A DNA stretch of 64,000 nt from Blautia schinkii DSM 10518 (GCA_000702025.1 JNKJ01000010.1:219151-283150); one strand, 5' to 3'; counted from the first letter of the stretch, positions 31,796 to 42,248 are shown. Numbers and translations are program-made. The notes: generated from the sequence alone by a model not told the origin.

Positions 31796-33247
31796 ATGAA
31801 AAGAAAAATAGCAGCATTGACAGCAGGAATGCTTGTGGTATGTCTGGCAGGATGTGGAAAAGAGGGATTTGACAAGCTTTTAGATCCCAAGAATCCCGTA
31901 TCACTGACCGTGTGGCATTATTATAATGGATCACAACAGAATGCGTTCGACAGTCTGGTGGACGAATTCAATGAAACAGAGGGAAAGGAAAAGGGGATTT
32001 TCGTACAAGCTTACAGCCAAGGCTCTGTGGAGGACCTGGAGGCGGCAGTGAATGCTTCTATCAATGAGGAAGTAGGTTCCCAGAAGATGCCGGATATTTT
32101 TTCATCCTATGCAGATACAGCTTATGAGGTGGAGCAGATGGGGAAATTGGCAGATTTGACAACGTATCTTACAGAGGAAGAGCTTGACGAGTACGTAGAC
32201 TCCTATATAGAAGAAGGACGTATTGCCAAGGACAATGGGCTGCGCATTTTCCCGGTTGCTAAATCTACGGAGATCATGATGCTGAATAAGACTGACTGGG
32301 ATGTATTTGCGGCAGAAACAGGAGTGGAGTTGGAACAGCTTGCCACCATCGAGGGTGTAGTAGAGGTGGCCCGCCAGTATTATGAATGGACAGATGCACA
32401 GACTCCTGATATTCCCAACGATGGAAAGACATTTTATGGGCGTGACGCACAGGCGAATTTTTTTGTCATAGGTACGCGTCAGCTTGGACAAGAAATATTT
32501 GAGGTTAAGGACGGAAAGGTCAAGCTTAATATGGACAAGGAAATTATGCATAGAATCTGGGATACCTACTATGTTCCTTACATAAAGGGCTATTTCGGAG
32601 CATATGGTAAATTCCGTTCCGACGATGTAAAGACCGGAGATATGCTCGCATTTACCGGCTCTACCACAGCCTCCATGTATTTCCCAAGCCAGGTGGAAAC
32701 GGAGGATGACAGCTATTCTATTGATTACACAGTCTTACCGGCTCCTATTATGGAGGGCGGAGAGAACTACAATGTGCAGCAGGGCGCAGGCATGGTCGTG
32801 AGTAAAACTGACGAGGCAAGAGAATACGCTGCTGTCACTTTCCTTAAATGGTTTACAGAAACAGAGAACAATCTTAAATTTGGCTGCTCCTCAGGATATC
32901 TTCCTGTGAAAAAAGATGCCATGAGCAAAAAGGAGCTGGATAAAGTGATTACGGACGAAAACATTGAGATTCCGGATACCACCTATGACAGCCTCAATTT
33001 GATCATTGACAGCAAAGAGCCGGTAACTCTCTATACAAGCAAGGCCTTTGCAAAAGGGTTCAATGCCAGAAAGGTACTGGAATATAATCTTTCTGACCTT
33101 GCAAAAGAGGACCGAGAAGCTGTGAAAGCGGCACTTGCAGGCGGAGAAGATTTGGAAACTGCATGTGAGCCATTTGTGGATGAAGCGCATTTTGAAGAAT
33201 GGTATGAAGATTTCAGCAAAGCGTTGACAGAAATCGTAGAAGAATAA
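31796..33247 (+). CDS. Sugar-type ABC solute-binding lipoprotein (family 1), orphan
   Basis: 483 residues. Lipoprotein signal MKRKIAALTAGMLVVCLAGC with a lipobox LAGC at residues 17-20, then an extracellular binding domain (VWHYYNGSQQNAFDSLVDEFN, typical of family 1; later MLAFTGSTTASMYFPSQ). Start ATG 31796 with GGAGGAGGGG. No permease or ATPase gene nearby. It is 14 bases from a large sensor kinase, so it probably presents a ligand to the kinase's outer domain instead of feeding a transporter. Ligand unknown. Confidence 0.85.
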   Translation: MKRKIAALTAGMLVVCLAGCGKEGFDKLLDPKNPVSLTVWHYYNGSQQNAFDSLVDEFNETEGKEKGIFVQAYSQGSVEDLEAAVNASINEEVGSQKMPDIFSSYADTAYEVEQMGKLADLTTYLTEEELDEYVDSYIEEGRIAKDNGLRIFPVAKSTEIMMLNKTDWDVFAAETGVELEQLATIEGVVEVARQYYEWTDAQTPDIPNDGKTFYGRDAQANFFVIGTRQLGQEIFEVKDGKVKLNMDKEIMHRIWDTYYVPYIKGYFGAYGKFRSDDVKTGDMLAFTGSTTASMYFPSQVETEDDSYSIDYTVLPAPIMEGGENYNVQQGAGMVVSKTDEAREYAAVTFLKWFTETENNLKFGCSSGYLPVKKDAMSKKELDKVITDENIEIPDTTYDSLNLIIDSKEPVTLYTSKAFAKGFNARKVLEYNLSDLAKEDREAVKAALAGGEDLETACEPFVDEAHFEEWYEDFSKALTEIVEE

Positions 33248-33261
33248 AGGATAAAGCGTTT

Positions 33262-36200
33262 ATGAAAACCAGCAGGAAAAAGACGATATTCAAATTATTT
33301 CTCATACCGTTGACCATCGTCATGCTGACGCAGGGAGGAATCATTTTCGGAACCCTTATTGTCAGCCGTACCTCAAAAGCACTACAGGATTATTCTGTGG
33401 GAATGATGTATCGTACTGTGGAAAACAGGAGGGTGATTCTGGAAAATGAAATGATCCAGAGGTGGTCCTCTATAAATAATAAGGGACTTTTCACCAAACA
33501 GGCTCTCGAAGAGACACTTGAGGAGAATGGAGTGTCCATCCAGAGGTTCCTGGGCTCAAAAGAAATGCAGAAAAGTTTTCTTACAAAAATATCCTCCCAG
33601 TGTGTAAATATGCTCCGGAATAATACGGCCACAGGTTTTTTTGTAGTGATGGCTAACCAGGAGATTGGCGAGACGGATGCGGAATGTGAAGGTATATATA
33701 TCCGAGATGCGGACCCATTTTCAAATCCAGCCAATCTGTCGGATTTACTCATGGAGCGCGGAAATAAACAGCTTTCCAGAATGATGAATATCCCTCTTGA
33801 CAGCTATTGGACTACAGATTTTCATTTCCAGAGTCAGGGCGTAAGTGAAGCGGATGATTTCTTTTATAAACCATATCAGGCTGGTGTGGATAATCCGAAT
33901 GCTGAGGCGAAAAATCTGGGCTATTGGTCCCTGCCCTTTGTTATTGAAGACAATGCCAGAGGTGATTCTTACAAGATGATTACCTACTCCATACCACTTG
34001 TATACGATAAAACGGTCTATGGTGTGATGGGTGTTGAAATCGCAGAAAATTATCTTATGGATTATTTTCCGCTTGAGGAGCTGGATGACAATCAGCAGGC
34101 GGGTTATATGCTAGCGGTTCAAAATGAGGATGGTTCCTGGCGTCCAGTGACCGGTACGGGAGTGTATTATGACCGTATTGCGGAGAATTCTGCTAGCTTT
34201 CAGGTTTTAAATACAGATTATGACAGTCTTTACCGGCTGGAGAGCGATGGAACCGGAGACCAGACGTATTATTCGGTTGCCAGACCGATGAGGCTGTATA
34301 ATGGAAATACGCCGTTTACGAATGATCAATGGTGCCTGGTGGCTATACGTACAGAGGAACAGCTTTTTGGCATGGGACATGAGATGTACCTGCGGATGGG
34401 CATCGCTGTATGTGTGGGACTGCTGTTCGGCATTTGCTGCCTTTATTTTATCATCCGTTATCTTACGAATCCGATCAAGCGGTTAATGAGCTGCATCAGT
34501 AGTTCCCAGGAGGCATTGAACAGCTTTAAAACTTCAGGGATTGTTGAGGTGGACGGACTTTACGATGTCGTTAAGAACCTTACCGACCGTCAGAAAGAGG
34601 CGGAGGTCGCTCTGGTAGAGGAGAAGGAGCGATACCGTCTGGCGCTCGAGGGCAGTAAGGATACATTTTTTACCTATGATATTAAGTCAACGACCATGGA
34701 TGTGTTTAATACCACACTTCTCCCCGGTAGATGGAACTGTGGGAAAATACGTGGAATGATCGGTATTTTTCTCGAAGAAGAGATCCATCCGGACGACAGA
34801 GAAAAGCTTCGCGAGTGCTTCGAGAAGCTTCCAGAAGATATCAGAATTGAGTTTCGATTAAAGCGCGAGGACTGGGATGATTATTGCTGGATACTTCTGA
34901 GTGGCAAGGTTCTTTTGGATTCCAAAGGAAATAAGAGCAAGCTTGTGGGAAGTCTGCGTGATATCAATGAAAACAAGAGACAGGAGCTAGACAGGCTTTT
35001 AAAGGCTTCTGTCGATCCGGTCACCTTGCTTTATACCCGTGCGGCCGGCTCTGCAAGAATAAATGAACTGCGTGCAGTATGTCCGAGGGGAACCATGGTG
35101 CTTCTTGATCTGGATCAATTCAGAGCCATGGATGAACGGTATGGGCTTGTTTTCGGTGATACCATTCTTGAGGAGATTGGACGTAACGTCAAACGCTTAA
35201 CTCAGGAGGAGAAAGAAGCAGGTGCAGGAGAGGTGCTCGCTCTTCGCTTTGGCGGAGATGAAATCTTGATTTGGCTTTCTGGTTACGGAGAGACTGAGGC
35301 AAGAGGGTTCCTCGAGAAATTTTACCGAGGAATATCACAAATGTTCGGTGAAAGCGGCTTTACCGTGAGTATGACCTCGGGTGCTGTGATAGCTGACGGA
35401 GATGAGGATACGGTGCTTTTAGAAGCAATGGCAGTGGCGGCGCAGAAGCAGGCAAAAATAAGCTGCCGTGGCAGTTATGTGTTCTATAGCGAATTGTCAG
35501 GCGATATTTATAAGAACCTTCCGGATATCAGCGGAAGCGAAATTGTTTCTTTGGGCTATGCGGACCGTCTGAATATGGTATCTCTTACCCTCAATTTCTT
35601 TGATAAGGGCGGAGAGGCTGATACTGTGATGACTGTGTTATTAATGAAGCTGGGAAGATATTATGGGGCAAGTGATATTCTGATCACAACGCTGAACCGT
35701 GATTTCCGCAGTGTGTATCTGGAGTACCAATGGCATGATGAGCCAGAGGGATGGGCAGACAATTCCCTTCGCCATTATACAGCCAAGGAATTGGAAAGGT
35801 TTATTTCCTGGAGTAAAGACAGCTGTAGAAGCTTTGGAGTGGAAACTCCGTGTTCAGACCTCGTGTGCAAATTCCTGATGGTTAAGCCTGACAGTTGTGG
35901 CGTGGCTATGCCCATGGTGGACAGCGGAGAATTTGTGGGGATGATCAGCTTTGTAGGCCCTGCAGATTCGCTTCTGATGGACGAGGCGGAGCGTAAGAAT
36001 ATCAGGGAAATCGGTACTATTATCCAGAACAGTCTGAATCGGGAGCGTCATGATCTGGCAAGCCGTGCGAAGACAGAGTTTCTGTCACGTATGTCCCATG
36101 AAATCCGTACTCCTATGAACGGAATCATTGGTATGACGGAAATTGCTCTTAAAGAGGGGCAAACCCGGCAGCGTATGTACGACTGTCTCAAGAAAATCCG

Positions 36201-37188
36201 CAATTCCTCGGGTTATCTTTTGGGCCTCATCAACGATATATTGGATATGTCAAAAATAGAGAGCGGTAAGATGCACCTTGAGCCGGATGATTTCCAGCTT
36301 CCTGAAATGTTGGAGGATATCCGTCAGTTGATCGAGCCTCAGGCCAAGGCGAAGGAAATTCACTTTGTTTTGGAGACAGATATAACAAATAAATGGTATT
36401 ATGGCGACAAGCTCCGCTTGAGTCAGGTACTTATTAACCTGCTGGGCAATGCGGTTAAATTCACTAATGCAGGGGGCAGAGTCAGCCTTAAGGTGTCAGA
36501 GAAAATAGTTCTTATGGGTGTATCTGAGATTTATTTTGAGGTTAAGGACAACGGTGTCGGAATTAGTAAAGAGGATCAGGAACGAGTTTTCCACTCCTTT
36601 GAACAGGCGCAGGGTGGTGTTGCCAATAAATTTGGAGGTACAGGTCTGGGTCTGGCTATCAGCAGCCACCTGGTACAGCTTATGGACAGTGAAATCATGC
36701 TGGACAGCGACCTTGGCAAAGGAAGCAATTTCTCTTTCAGCATCCGCCTGCCGCTTGGCAAGCCTGTGGAAATGAAGCAGGAAGACGTTCATGAAGTGAC
36801 ATATGAGGGCCGCAGAGTGCTTCTTGTGGAAGACAATGCACTGAATGCCGAGATTGCACAGGTGCTTTTAGAGAACTATAAGTTCACTGTGGACTGGGTC
36901 GAAAACGGGCAGGAAGCGGTAGAACGTGTGCGTAATACAGAGCCGGGTACATATGATTTGATCATGATGGATATCCGTATGCCGGTGATGGACGGATTGG
37001 AGGCAACGAAAGCTATCCGAAGTATGGAACGGCCGGATACGGCTGAAATCCCCATCGTGGCAATGACGGCAAACGCTTTTGACGAAGATATGAAGAAATC
37101 AATCGAATGCGGAATGAACGGACATTTGGCGAAACCGGTGGACGTACGTAAGCTGCAGACAATATTACTAGAATTATTCAGGGAGTGA
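33262..37188 (+). CDS. Hybrid sensor histidine kinase with PAS, GGDEF-like and receiver domains
   Basis: 1308 residues. Membrane helix at about 10-33; extracellular Cache-like sensor to about 375; second helix at about 377-400; a PAS-like domain at about 455-575; a GGDEF-type domain with GGDEI at 664-668 (last residue differs from GGDEF); a GAF-like stretch to about 915; HisKA with phosphoacceptor His946 in SHEIRTPMNG; HATPase with NLLGNAVKF and GTGLGLAI; and a receiver with Asp1237 in MMDIRMP. No output domain, so the phosphate probably goes to another protein. Co-transcribed with the lipoprotein. Confidence 0.88.
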   Translation: MKTSRKKTIFKLFLIPLTIVMLTQGGIIFGTLIVSRTSKALQDYSVGMMYRTVENRRVILENEMIQRWSSINNKGLFTKQALEETLEENGVSIQRFLGSKEMQKSFLTKISSQCVNMLRNNTATGFFVVMANQEIGETDAECEGIYIRDADPFSNPANLSDLLMERGNKQLSRMMNIPLDSYWTTDFHFQSQGVSEADDFFYKPYQAGVDNPNAEAKNLGYWSLPFVIEDNARGDSYKMITYSIPLVYDKTVYGVMGVEIAENYLMDYFPLEELDDNQQAGYMLAVQNEDGSWRPVTGTGVYYDRIAENSASFQVLNTDYDSLYRLESDGTGDQTYYSVARPMRLYNGNTPFTNDQWCLVAIRTEEQLFGMGHEMYLRMGIAVCVGLLFGICCLYFIIRYLTNPIKRLMSCISSSQEALNSFKTSGIVEVDGLYDVVKNLTDRQKEAEVALVEEKERYRLALEGSKDTFFTYDIKSTTMDVFNTTLLPGRWNCGKIRGMIGIFLEEEIHPDDREKLRECFEKLPEDIRIEFRLKREDWDDYCWILLSGKVLLDSKGNKSKLVGSLRDINENKRQELDRLLKASVDPVTLLYTRAAGSARINELRAVCPRGTMVLLDLDQFRAMDERYGLVFGDTILEEIGRNVKRLTQEEKEAGAGEVLALRFGGDEILIWLSGYGETEARGFLEKFYRGISQMFGESGFTVSMTSGAVIADGDEDTVLLEAMAVAAQKQAKISCRGSYVFYSELSGDIYKNLPDISGSEIVSLGYADRLNMVSLTLNFFDKGGEADTVMTVLLMKLGRYYGASDILITTLNRDFRSVYLEYQWHDEPEGWADNSLRHYTAKELERFISWSKDSCRSFGVETPCSDLVCKFLMVKPDSCGVAMPMVDSGEFVGMISFVGPADSLLMDEAERKNIREIGTIIQNSLNRERHDLASRAKTEFLSRMSHEIRTPMNGIIGMTEIALKEGQTRQRMYDCLKKIRNSSGYLLGLINDILDMSKIESGKMHLEPDDFQLPEMLEDIRQLIEPQAKAKEIHFVLETDITNKWYYGDKLRLSQVLINLLGNAVKFTNAGGRVSLKVSEKIVLMGVSEIYFEVKDNGVGISKEDQERVFHSFEQAQGGVANKFGGTGLGLAISSHLVQLMDSEIMLDSDLGKGSNFSFSIRLPLGKPVEMKQEDVHEVTYEGRRVLLVEDNALNAEIAQVLLENYKFTVDWVENGQEAVERVRNTEPGTYDLIMMDIRMPVMDGLEATKAIRSMERPDTAEIPIVAMTANAFDEDMKKSIECGMNGHLAKPVDVRKLQTILLELFRE

Positions 37189-37192
37189 AAGC

Positions 37193-38461
37193 ATGTATCA
37201 AGAGACAGCAGAAAAGCTTTTAAGTTTTATCAAAAAAAGCCCGACGGCATTTCAGGCAGTGGAGGAGATGCGCCAGCGCTTTTTGCGGCAGGATTTTCAG
37301 GAATTAAAAGAGGAGGAGCACTGGGAGATTGCGCCAGGCCGCAGCTATTTTGTCACCAGAAACAGCTCTGCTATCATTGCCTTTACCATTCCGCAGAAGC
37401 CGGTATATAAATTTCATATAATAGCCAGCCACAGCGATTCTCCTGCTTTTAAAATAAAGGAAAACCCGGAGATTTCAGTGGAAAATGCTTATGTGAAACT
37501 CAATGTGGAAAAATACGGTGGAATGCTTCTGGCACCTTGGTTTGACCGGCCTTTATCGGTAGCAGGACGCATGATTGTGCGGGAAAATGGGAAACTTAAG
37601 GAAAAGCTGGTAAGTATTGACCGGGATCTGCTTTTGATTCCAAGTCTGGCAATCCATATGAACCGGGAGGTCAATGAGGGTTATAAATATAATGTGCAGA
37701 ACGATCTTCTGCCGCTGTACGGCGGTTATGAGGCAGGCGGCAGCTTTATGGGCTTGCTTGCAAAGGAGGCGGATGTGCGGGAGGACGATATCCTGGGACA
37801 TGATCTGTTCCTTTACTGCAGGACTCCGGGAACAATCTGGGGCGCGCAGGGGGAATTTATCTCAAGCCCGCGTCTCGATGATCTGCAGTGTGCGTTTTCC
37901 TCCATGGAGGGATTCCTTCGGGCCGGAAGAAAAGAGTCCATAGCGGTTCATTGTGTGCTTGACAATGAAGAAGTCGGAAGCACCACCAAGCAAGGTGCGG
38001 CGTCTACTTTCCTAAAGGATACACTTAAGCGCATCAACGCAGCTCTTGGCCGAACTTTTGAGGAATATCTTATGACTCTTGCCGGGAGTTTCATGGTGTC
38101 GGCGGATAATGCCCACGCCCTGCATCCCAACTATACGTCAAAGACAGACCCTGTGAACAGGCCGCTCTTAAATAAGGGAGTTGTGATCAAGTATAATGCC
38201 AATCAGAAATATTGTACAGATGGCGTTTCTGCGGCAGTATTCAAGGATATCTGTGCACAGGCGGAGATACCTTACCAGACCTTTGTGAACCGCTCAGATA
38301 TGGCGGGTGGCTCTACGCTGGGCAATATCTCCAATACACAGGCAGCGATAAATACAGTGGATATCGGACTTCCGCAGCTTGCCATGCATTCTTCGTATGA
38401 GACGGCGGGAGTCAAGGATACTGAGGATTTGATAAAGGCAGCACAGGTGGTGTTCCGATGA
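37193..38461 (+). CDS. apeB: M18-family aspartyl-type aminopeptidase
   Basis: 422 residues. Zinc-ligand motifs ASHSDSPAFKIK, DNEEVGS, and HALHPNYTSK, plus ANQKYCTDG near the end, identify M18 aminopeptidases. Removes N-terminal residues from peptides in the cytosol. Four bases after the kinase gene; its stop overlaps the next start by four bases (ATGA). Confidence 0.9.
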   Translation: MYQETAEKLLSFIKKSPTAFQAVEEMRQRFLRQDFQELKEEEHWEIAPGRSYFVTRNSSAIIAFTIPQKPVYKFHIIASHSDSPAFKIKENPEISVENAYVKLNVEKYGGMLLAPWFDRPLSVAGRMIVRENGKLKEKLVSIDRDLLLIPSLAIHMNREVNEGYKYNVQNDLLPLYGGYEAGGSFMGLLAKEADVREDDILGHDLFLYCRTPGTIWGAQGEFISSPRLDDLQCAFSSMEGFLRAGRKESIAVHCVLDNEEVGSTTKQGAASTFLKDTLKRINAALGRTFEEYLMTLAGSFMVSADNAHALHPNYTSKTDPVNRPLLNKGVVIKYNANQKYCTDGVSAAVFKDICAQAEIPYQTFVNRSDMAGGSTLGNISNTQAAINTVDIGLPQLAMHSSYETAGVKDTEDLIKAAQVVFR

Positions 38462-39264
38462 GTAAAAAAATTGTATTTTTTGATGCGGACGGAACAGTCT
38501 GCGATATTAAAAAGGGAGTGCCGGAAAGTGCAGTAAAAGCAATCGCCGCTCTGTGCGAAAACGGACATGAGGCGTGGCTTTGTACAGGAAGGAGCCGGGC
38601 GTTTGTGCCCTGGTATCTGGAGCAGGTGCCCTTTACAGGGATAATCACTGCCTGCGGAGCAACCATCGAAAAGCAGGGCCAGAGACTTTACAATAAAGAA
38701 ATGCCTCCGGAGGCAGCCGCGCTTTCCGTGGAGGTGCTGCGGAAGTACGGGCTTGTGCCGGTGATGGAAGGCGCAGATTATATGTATTATGATAAAGACG
38801 AATATAATCAAGAGGTGAACTGGTACTGTGATCTGATCACCGAGGCACTGGGAGAAAAATGGCGTCCCATCCGGGGAAATGAGCACAGTATGCAGATCAA
38901 TAAGATCAGCGCAAAGATGCGCCCGGGCTGTGACGCGGATCGGGCGTGCGGGGAGCTTGACTCATATTATGATATAATCCGTCATGAGAGCAATTCCTTT
39001 GTGGGAACCACGATTGAGATGGTGCCAAAAGGCTTTAACAAGGCGGTGGGGATTGCGGCTGTGTGCAGGATCTATGGGATTCCCTGGGAGGATACCGTAG
39101 TGTTCGGCGACAGCAACAACGACCTTTCCATGTTTGAGTATGCGGCAGTTAAGGTCGCTATGGGAAACGGTTCACCGAAGATCAAAGAGCTTGCAGACTA
39201 TGTCACGACAGATATGTTTCATTATGGTATCCGTGATGGGCTGCGTCATCTGGGACTGATTTAA
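38458..39264 (+). CDS. HAD-superfamily Cof-type phosphatase
   Basis: 268 residues. Motif I FFDADGTVCD (nucleophile and acid Asp), motif II CTGRSR, Lys region, and motif IV FGDSNNDLSMFEYA with MGNG following: class IIB HAD with the Cof cap. Sugar-phosphate or flavin phosphatase; substrate not predictable. ATGA overlap with the M18 gene implies coupling. Confidence 0.9.
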   Translation: MSKKIVFFDADGTVCDIKKGVPESAVKAIAALCENGHEAWLCTGRSRAFVPWYLEQVPFTGIITACGATIEKQGQRLYNKEMPPEAAALSVEVLRKYGLVPVMEGADYMYYDKDEYNQEVNWYCDLITEALGEKWRPIRGNEHSMQINKISAKMRPGCDADRACGELDSYYDIIRHESNSFVGTTIEMVPKGFNKAVGIAAVCRIYGIPWEDTVVFGDSNNDLSMFEYAAVKVAMGNGSPKIKELADYVTTDMFHYGIRDGLRHLGLI

Positions 39265-39335
39265 GCTGCAGATGCCATCTGTGAAATGATCATCTGTGAA
39301 ATTGCCGATCAGATTGAAACAAGGAGGAAATAAAA

Positions 39336-39692
39336 ATGGTATTATTTGTGGAATATCCGAAATGCACCACCTGCCAGAAGGCAAAAAAGTGGCTTGTGGC
39401 CAATGGTGTAGAATTTACGGACAGACATATTGTGGAACAGAATCCAACCAGAGAGGAATTGAAGGAATGGATCAAAATCAGCGGGCTTCCTATAAAACGC
39501 TTCTTTAATACCAGCGGGATGAAATATCGTGAGCTGGGACTTAAGGAACGTCTTGAGACAATGACAGACGAGGAAAAAATCAGCCTGCTGGCAACCGACG
39601 GCATGATTGTGAAACGGCCGCTGCTGGTGGGTGACGATTTTGTGATTCCGGGATTCAAGGATACTGTGTGGGCAGAAGCTCTGGGAAAGTGA
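39336..39692 (+). CDS. ArsC/Spx-family thioredoxin-like protein
   Basis: 118 residues. N-terminal EYPKCTTCQKAKKWL holds the CxxC of the ArsC/YffB group, followed by NPTREELKEWIKISGLP and the RPLLVGDD segment seen across the family. Not clearly an arsenate reductase or Spx. Located eleven bases in front of the oxygen-detoxifying flavoprotein, so a redox-stress role fits. ACAAGGAGG ribosome site. Confidence 0.82.
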   Translation: MVLFVEYPKCTTCQKAKKWLVANGVEFTDRHIVEQNPTREELKEWIKISGLPIKRFFNTSGMKYRELGLKERLETMTDEEKISLLATDGMIVKRPLLVGDDFVIPGFKDTVWAEALGK

Positions 39693-39702
39693 GGACAGGG
39701 AA

Positions 39703-42231
39703 ATGAAAACATTAAAGCTGAGAGAAGGGTTTTATTGGACAGGGATTGTAGACGATTCCCTGAGAGTTTTTGATATTATTATGTATACGGAGTTCGGCAC
39801 CACCTATAACTCTTATGTGTGGAAGGCCGGGGATAAGATTGTGCTTTTTGAGACTGCAAAGGGTAAATTTTTCGACGAATACCTGGATAAGCTCAAAGAG
39901 GTCATAGATGTGACAAAGATTGATTATCTTGTGGTTGACCATACAGAGCCGGACCATGCCGGAAGCATTGAGAAGCTTCTGGACTACAGTCCGCAGATGA
40001 AAATTATTGCCACAGGCTGCGCCATCGGCTTTTTGAAGGAAATCGTGAACCGTGATTTCTGTTCCATCGCGGTAAAGGATAACCAGAGGATGGAAATCGG
40101 CGGAAAGACGCTGCGGTTTATGATCGTACCGAATCTCCACTGGCCGGATACCATGTATACTTATATTGAGGAGGAGCAGATTCTTGTGACCTGTGATTCC
40201 TTTGGCTCTCATTTCGGATTCCATGATATCCTTGCAAGTAAGGTGACAAATCATGAGGATTATATGAAAGCAACGAAATACTATTTTGACTGTATCATTG
40301 GTCCTTTTAAACCATATATGCTCAAGGCTCTCTCAAGAGTGCGCGAGCTTGATCTTTCCATGATCTGTCCCGGCCACGGACCTGTGCTGGATGAAAAGAT
40401 TGATTTTATGCTTAACACGTATGAGCAGTGGTGCACAGTGGTGAATCCCAATCCGCGAAAGACCGTCATCATCCCTTATGTGAGCGCTTACGGCTACACT
40501 GCCCAGATGGCAGAGGAGATTACAAGAGGAATCAAAGAGAGCGGCGATGTGGATGTGCGCTGCTACGATATGGTGGAGGCTGACCAGGATAAGGTGTTGG
40601 AGGAAATAGGCTTTGCCGACGGTATCCTTTTCGGAACACCTACCATTGTGGGGGAGGCATTAAAGCCAATCTGGGATCTGACCACCGCGATTTTTGCAGG
40701 GACTCACGGAGGCAAGCTTGCAAGTGCGTTCGGAAGCTACGGCTGGAGCGGAGAAGGCGTGCCTCATATTATAGAACGATTGAAGCAGCTTAAAATGAAG
40801 GTTGTGGATGGCTTGTGCGTGCGCTTTAAGCCAAGCGATAACCAGCTTCTCGATGCTTACGAATACGGTTACAATTTCGGCTGCATTCTTCAGGAAAAGG
40901 AGAATCCAAAGAAGGCGCAGGGTACACGTACGCTTGTGAAATGCCTGGTTTGCGGGGAAATCTTTGATTCTTCTCTGGAAATCTGCCCGGTTTGCGGTGT
41001 GGGCAAGGAAAACTTCGTGCCTGTGGAGGCAGAAGAAAGCGGTTACCGCAGTGACTCCGAGAATTTCTATGTAATCCTCGGAAACGGCGCTGCAGGCTTA
41101 AGCGCAGCCAAGGCAATCCGGGAGCGGGATAAGACCGGTTCCATTGTCATGGTATCCAACGAGGCGTACAGCACCTACAACCGTCCTATGCTGACCAAAT
41201 CCATGGTGGCTGAGCTGGATGCGGAGGAAATTGCCGTAGAGCCCGCTTCCTGGTATGAGGAAAATAAGGTTTATCAGGTACTTAACAGGGAAGTGAAGGC
41301 AATCGATACAGAGCATAAGGAAGTGGAATTCTCCGACGGTTCTAAGGTAAAATATACAAAGCTTATCTATGCCCTGGGCTCCGAATGCTTCATTCCGCCT
41401 ATCGAGGGTGCGGATAAGCCGGAGGTTATCGCCATCCGTCGTATGGCTGATATAGAAAAGATTGAGAAGCTGCTGGACCGCGTGAATAACGTGGTGGTCA
41501 TCGGCGGCGGTGTACTTGGCCTCGAGGCTGCCTGGGAGCTGAAAAAAGCGCACAAGGGTGTGACTGTCCTCGAGCTTGCGCCGCAGATCATGGGACGTCA
41601 GCTTGACCTGGCCGCCAGCGAAATGCTTACGGCAATCAGCGAGAGCAACGGTATTTCCATTCACACAGGAGTTGAGATTGCCGCAATTGACGGCGACGGA
41701 GCAGTGAGCGGTGTGAGACTTAAGGACGGTACGGTATATCCGGCTGAGCTTGTGATCGTTTCCGCCGGCGTACGTGCCAATACTGCAGTTGCAAAGGCGG
41801 CAGGACTGGAAATTAACAGAGCTGTTGTTGTCAATGCCCGTATGGAGACGAGTGTGGAGGATATCTACGCATGCGGCGACTGTGCGGAGTACGAGGGTGT
41901 CAATTATGCGATTTGGCCGCAGGCTGTGGAGCAGGGCAAAACCGCAGGTGCCAATGCGGCCGGAGAGGCACTGGAATACACGACGGTTTCCGCCGGACTT
42001 TCTTTCCACGGAATGAACACGGCACTCTATGCAATCGGGGACAACGGCAAGAATCCGAATCTTATCTACAGGACTGTGGAATTTAAGGACATGGGCCGCA
42101 AGCAGTATGAAAAATATTATTTCCTGAATAACCGTCTCTGCGGAGCCATTCTTCTCGGGGATACCTCCAGGATGGCCGCCATCACAGAGGCAGTGGAGCA
42201 GAAGAAGACGTTTAAGGAGTTGTTTGCCTGA
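39703..42231 (+). CDS. Flavodiiron protein fused to rubredoxin and NADH:rubredoxin reductase domains
   Basis: 842 residues in four parts: diiron metallo-beta-lactamase domain (His80, Glu82, Asp84, His85 in HTEPDHAGS; further His in NLHWPDT and CPGHGP); flavodoxin domain at about 255-400 (SAYGYTAQMAE; SYGWSGEG); a short rubredoxin-like zinc-ribbon (KCLVCGE ... CPVCGVG) at about 408-440; and an FAD/NAD reductase at about 448-842 (LGNGAAGLSAA, VIGGGVLGLEAA, YACGDCAEY). A complete chain from NADH to O2 or NO in one polypeptide, protecting an anaerobe. Confidence 0.9.
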   Translation: MKTLKLREGFYWTGIVDDSLRVFDIIMYTEFGTTYNSYVWKAGDKIVLFETAKGKFFDEYLDKLKEVIDVTKIDYLVVDHTEPDHAGSIEKLLDYSPQMKIIATGCAIGFLKEIVNRDFCSIAVKDNQRMEIGGKTLRFMIVPNLHWPDTMYTYIEEEQILVTCDSFGSHFGFHDILASKVTNHEDYMKATKYYFDCIIGPFKPYMLKALSRVRELDLSMICPGHGPVLDEKIDFMLNTYEQWCTVVNPNPRKTVIIPYVSAYGYTAQMAEEITRGIKESGDVDVRCYDMVEADQDKVLEEIGFADGILFGTPTIVGEALKPIWDLTTAIFAGTHGGKLASAFGSYGWSGEGVPHIIERLKQLKMKVVDGLCVRFKPSDNQLLDAYEYGYNFGCILQEKENPKKAQGTRTLVKCLVCGEIFDSSLEICPVCGVGKENFVPVEAEESGYRSDSENFYVILGNGAAGLSAAKAIRERDKTGSIVMVSNEAYSTYNRPMLTKSMVAELDAEEIAVEPASWYEENKVYQVLNREVKAIDTEHKEVEFSDGSKVKYTKLIYALGSECFIPPIEGADKPEVIAIRRMADIEKIEKLLDRVNNVVVIGGGVLGLEAAWELKKAHKGVTVLELAPQIMGRQLDLAASEMLTAISESNGISIHTGVEIAAIDGDGAVSGVRLKDGTVYPAELVIVSAGVRANTAVAKAAGLEINRAVVVNARMETSVEDIYACGDCAEYEGVNYAIWPQAVEQGKTAGANAAGEALEYTTVSAGLSFHGMNTALYAIGDNGKNPNLIYRTVEFKDMGRKQYEKYYFLNNRLCGAILLGDTSRMAAITEAVEQKKTFKELFA

Positions 42232-42248
42232 GAAGAGATAAAGAAATA

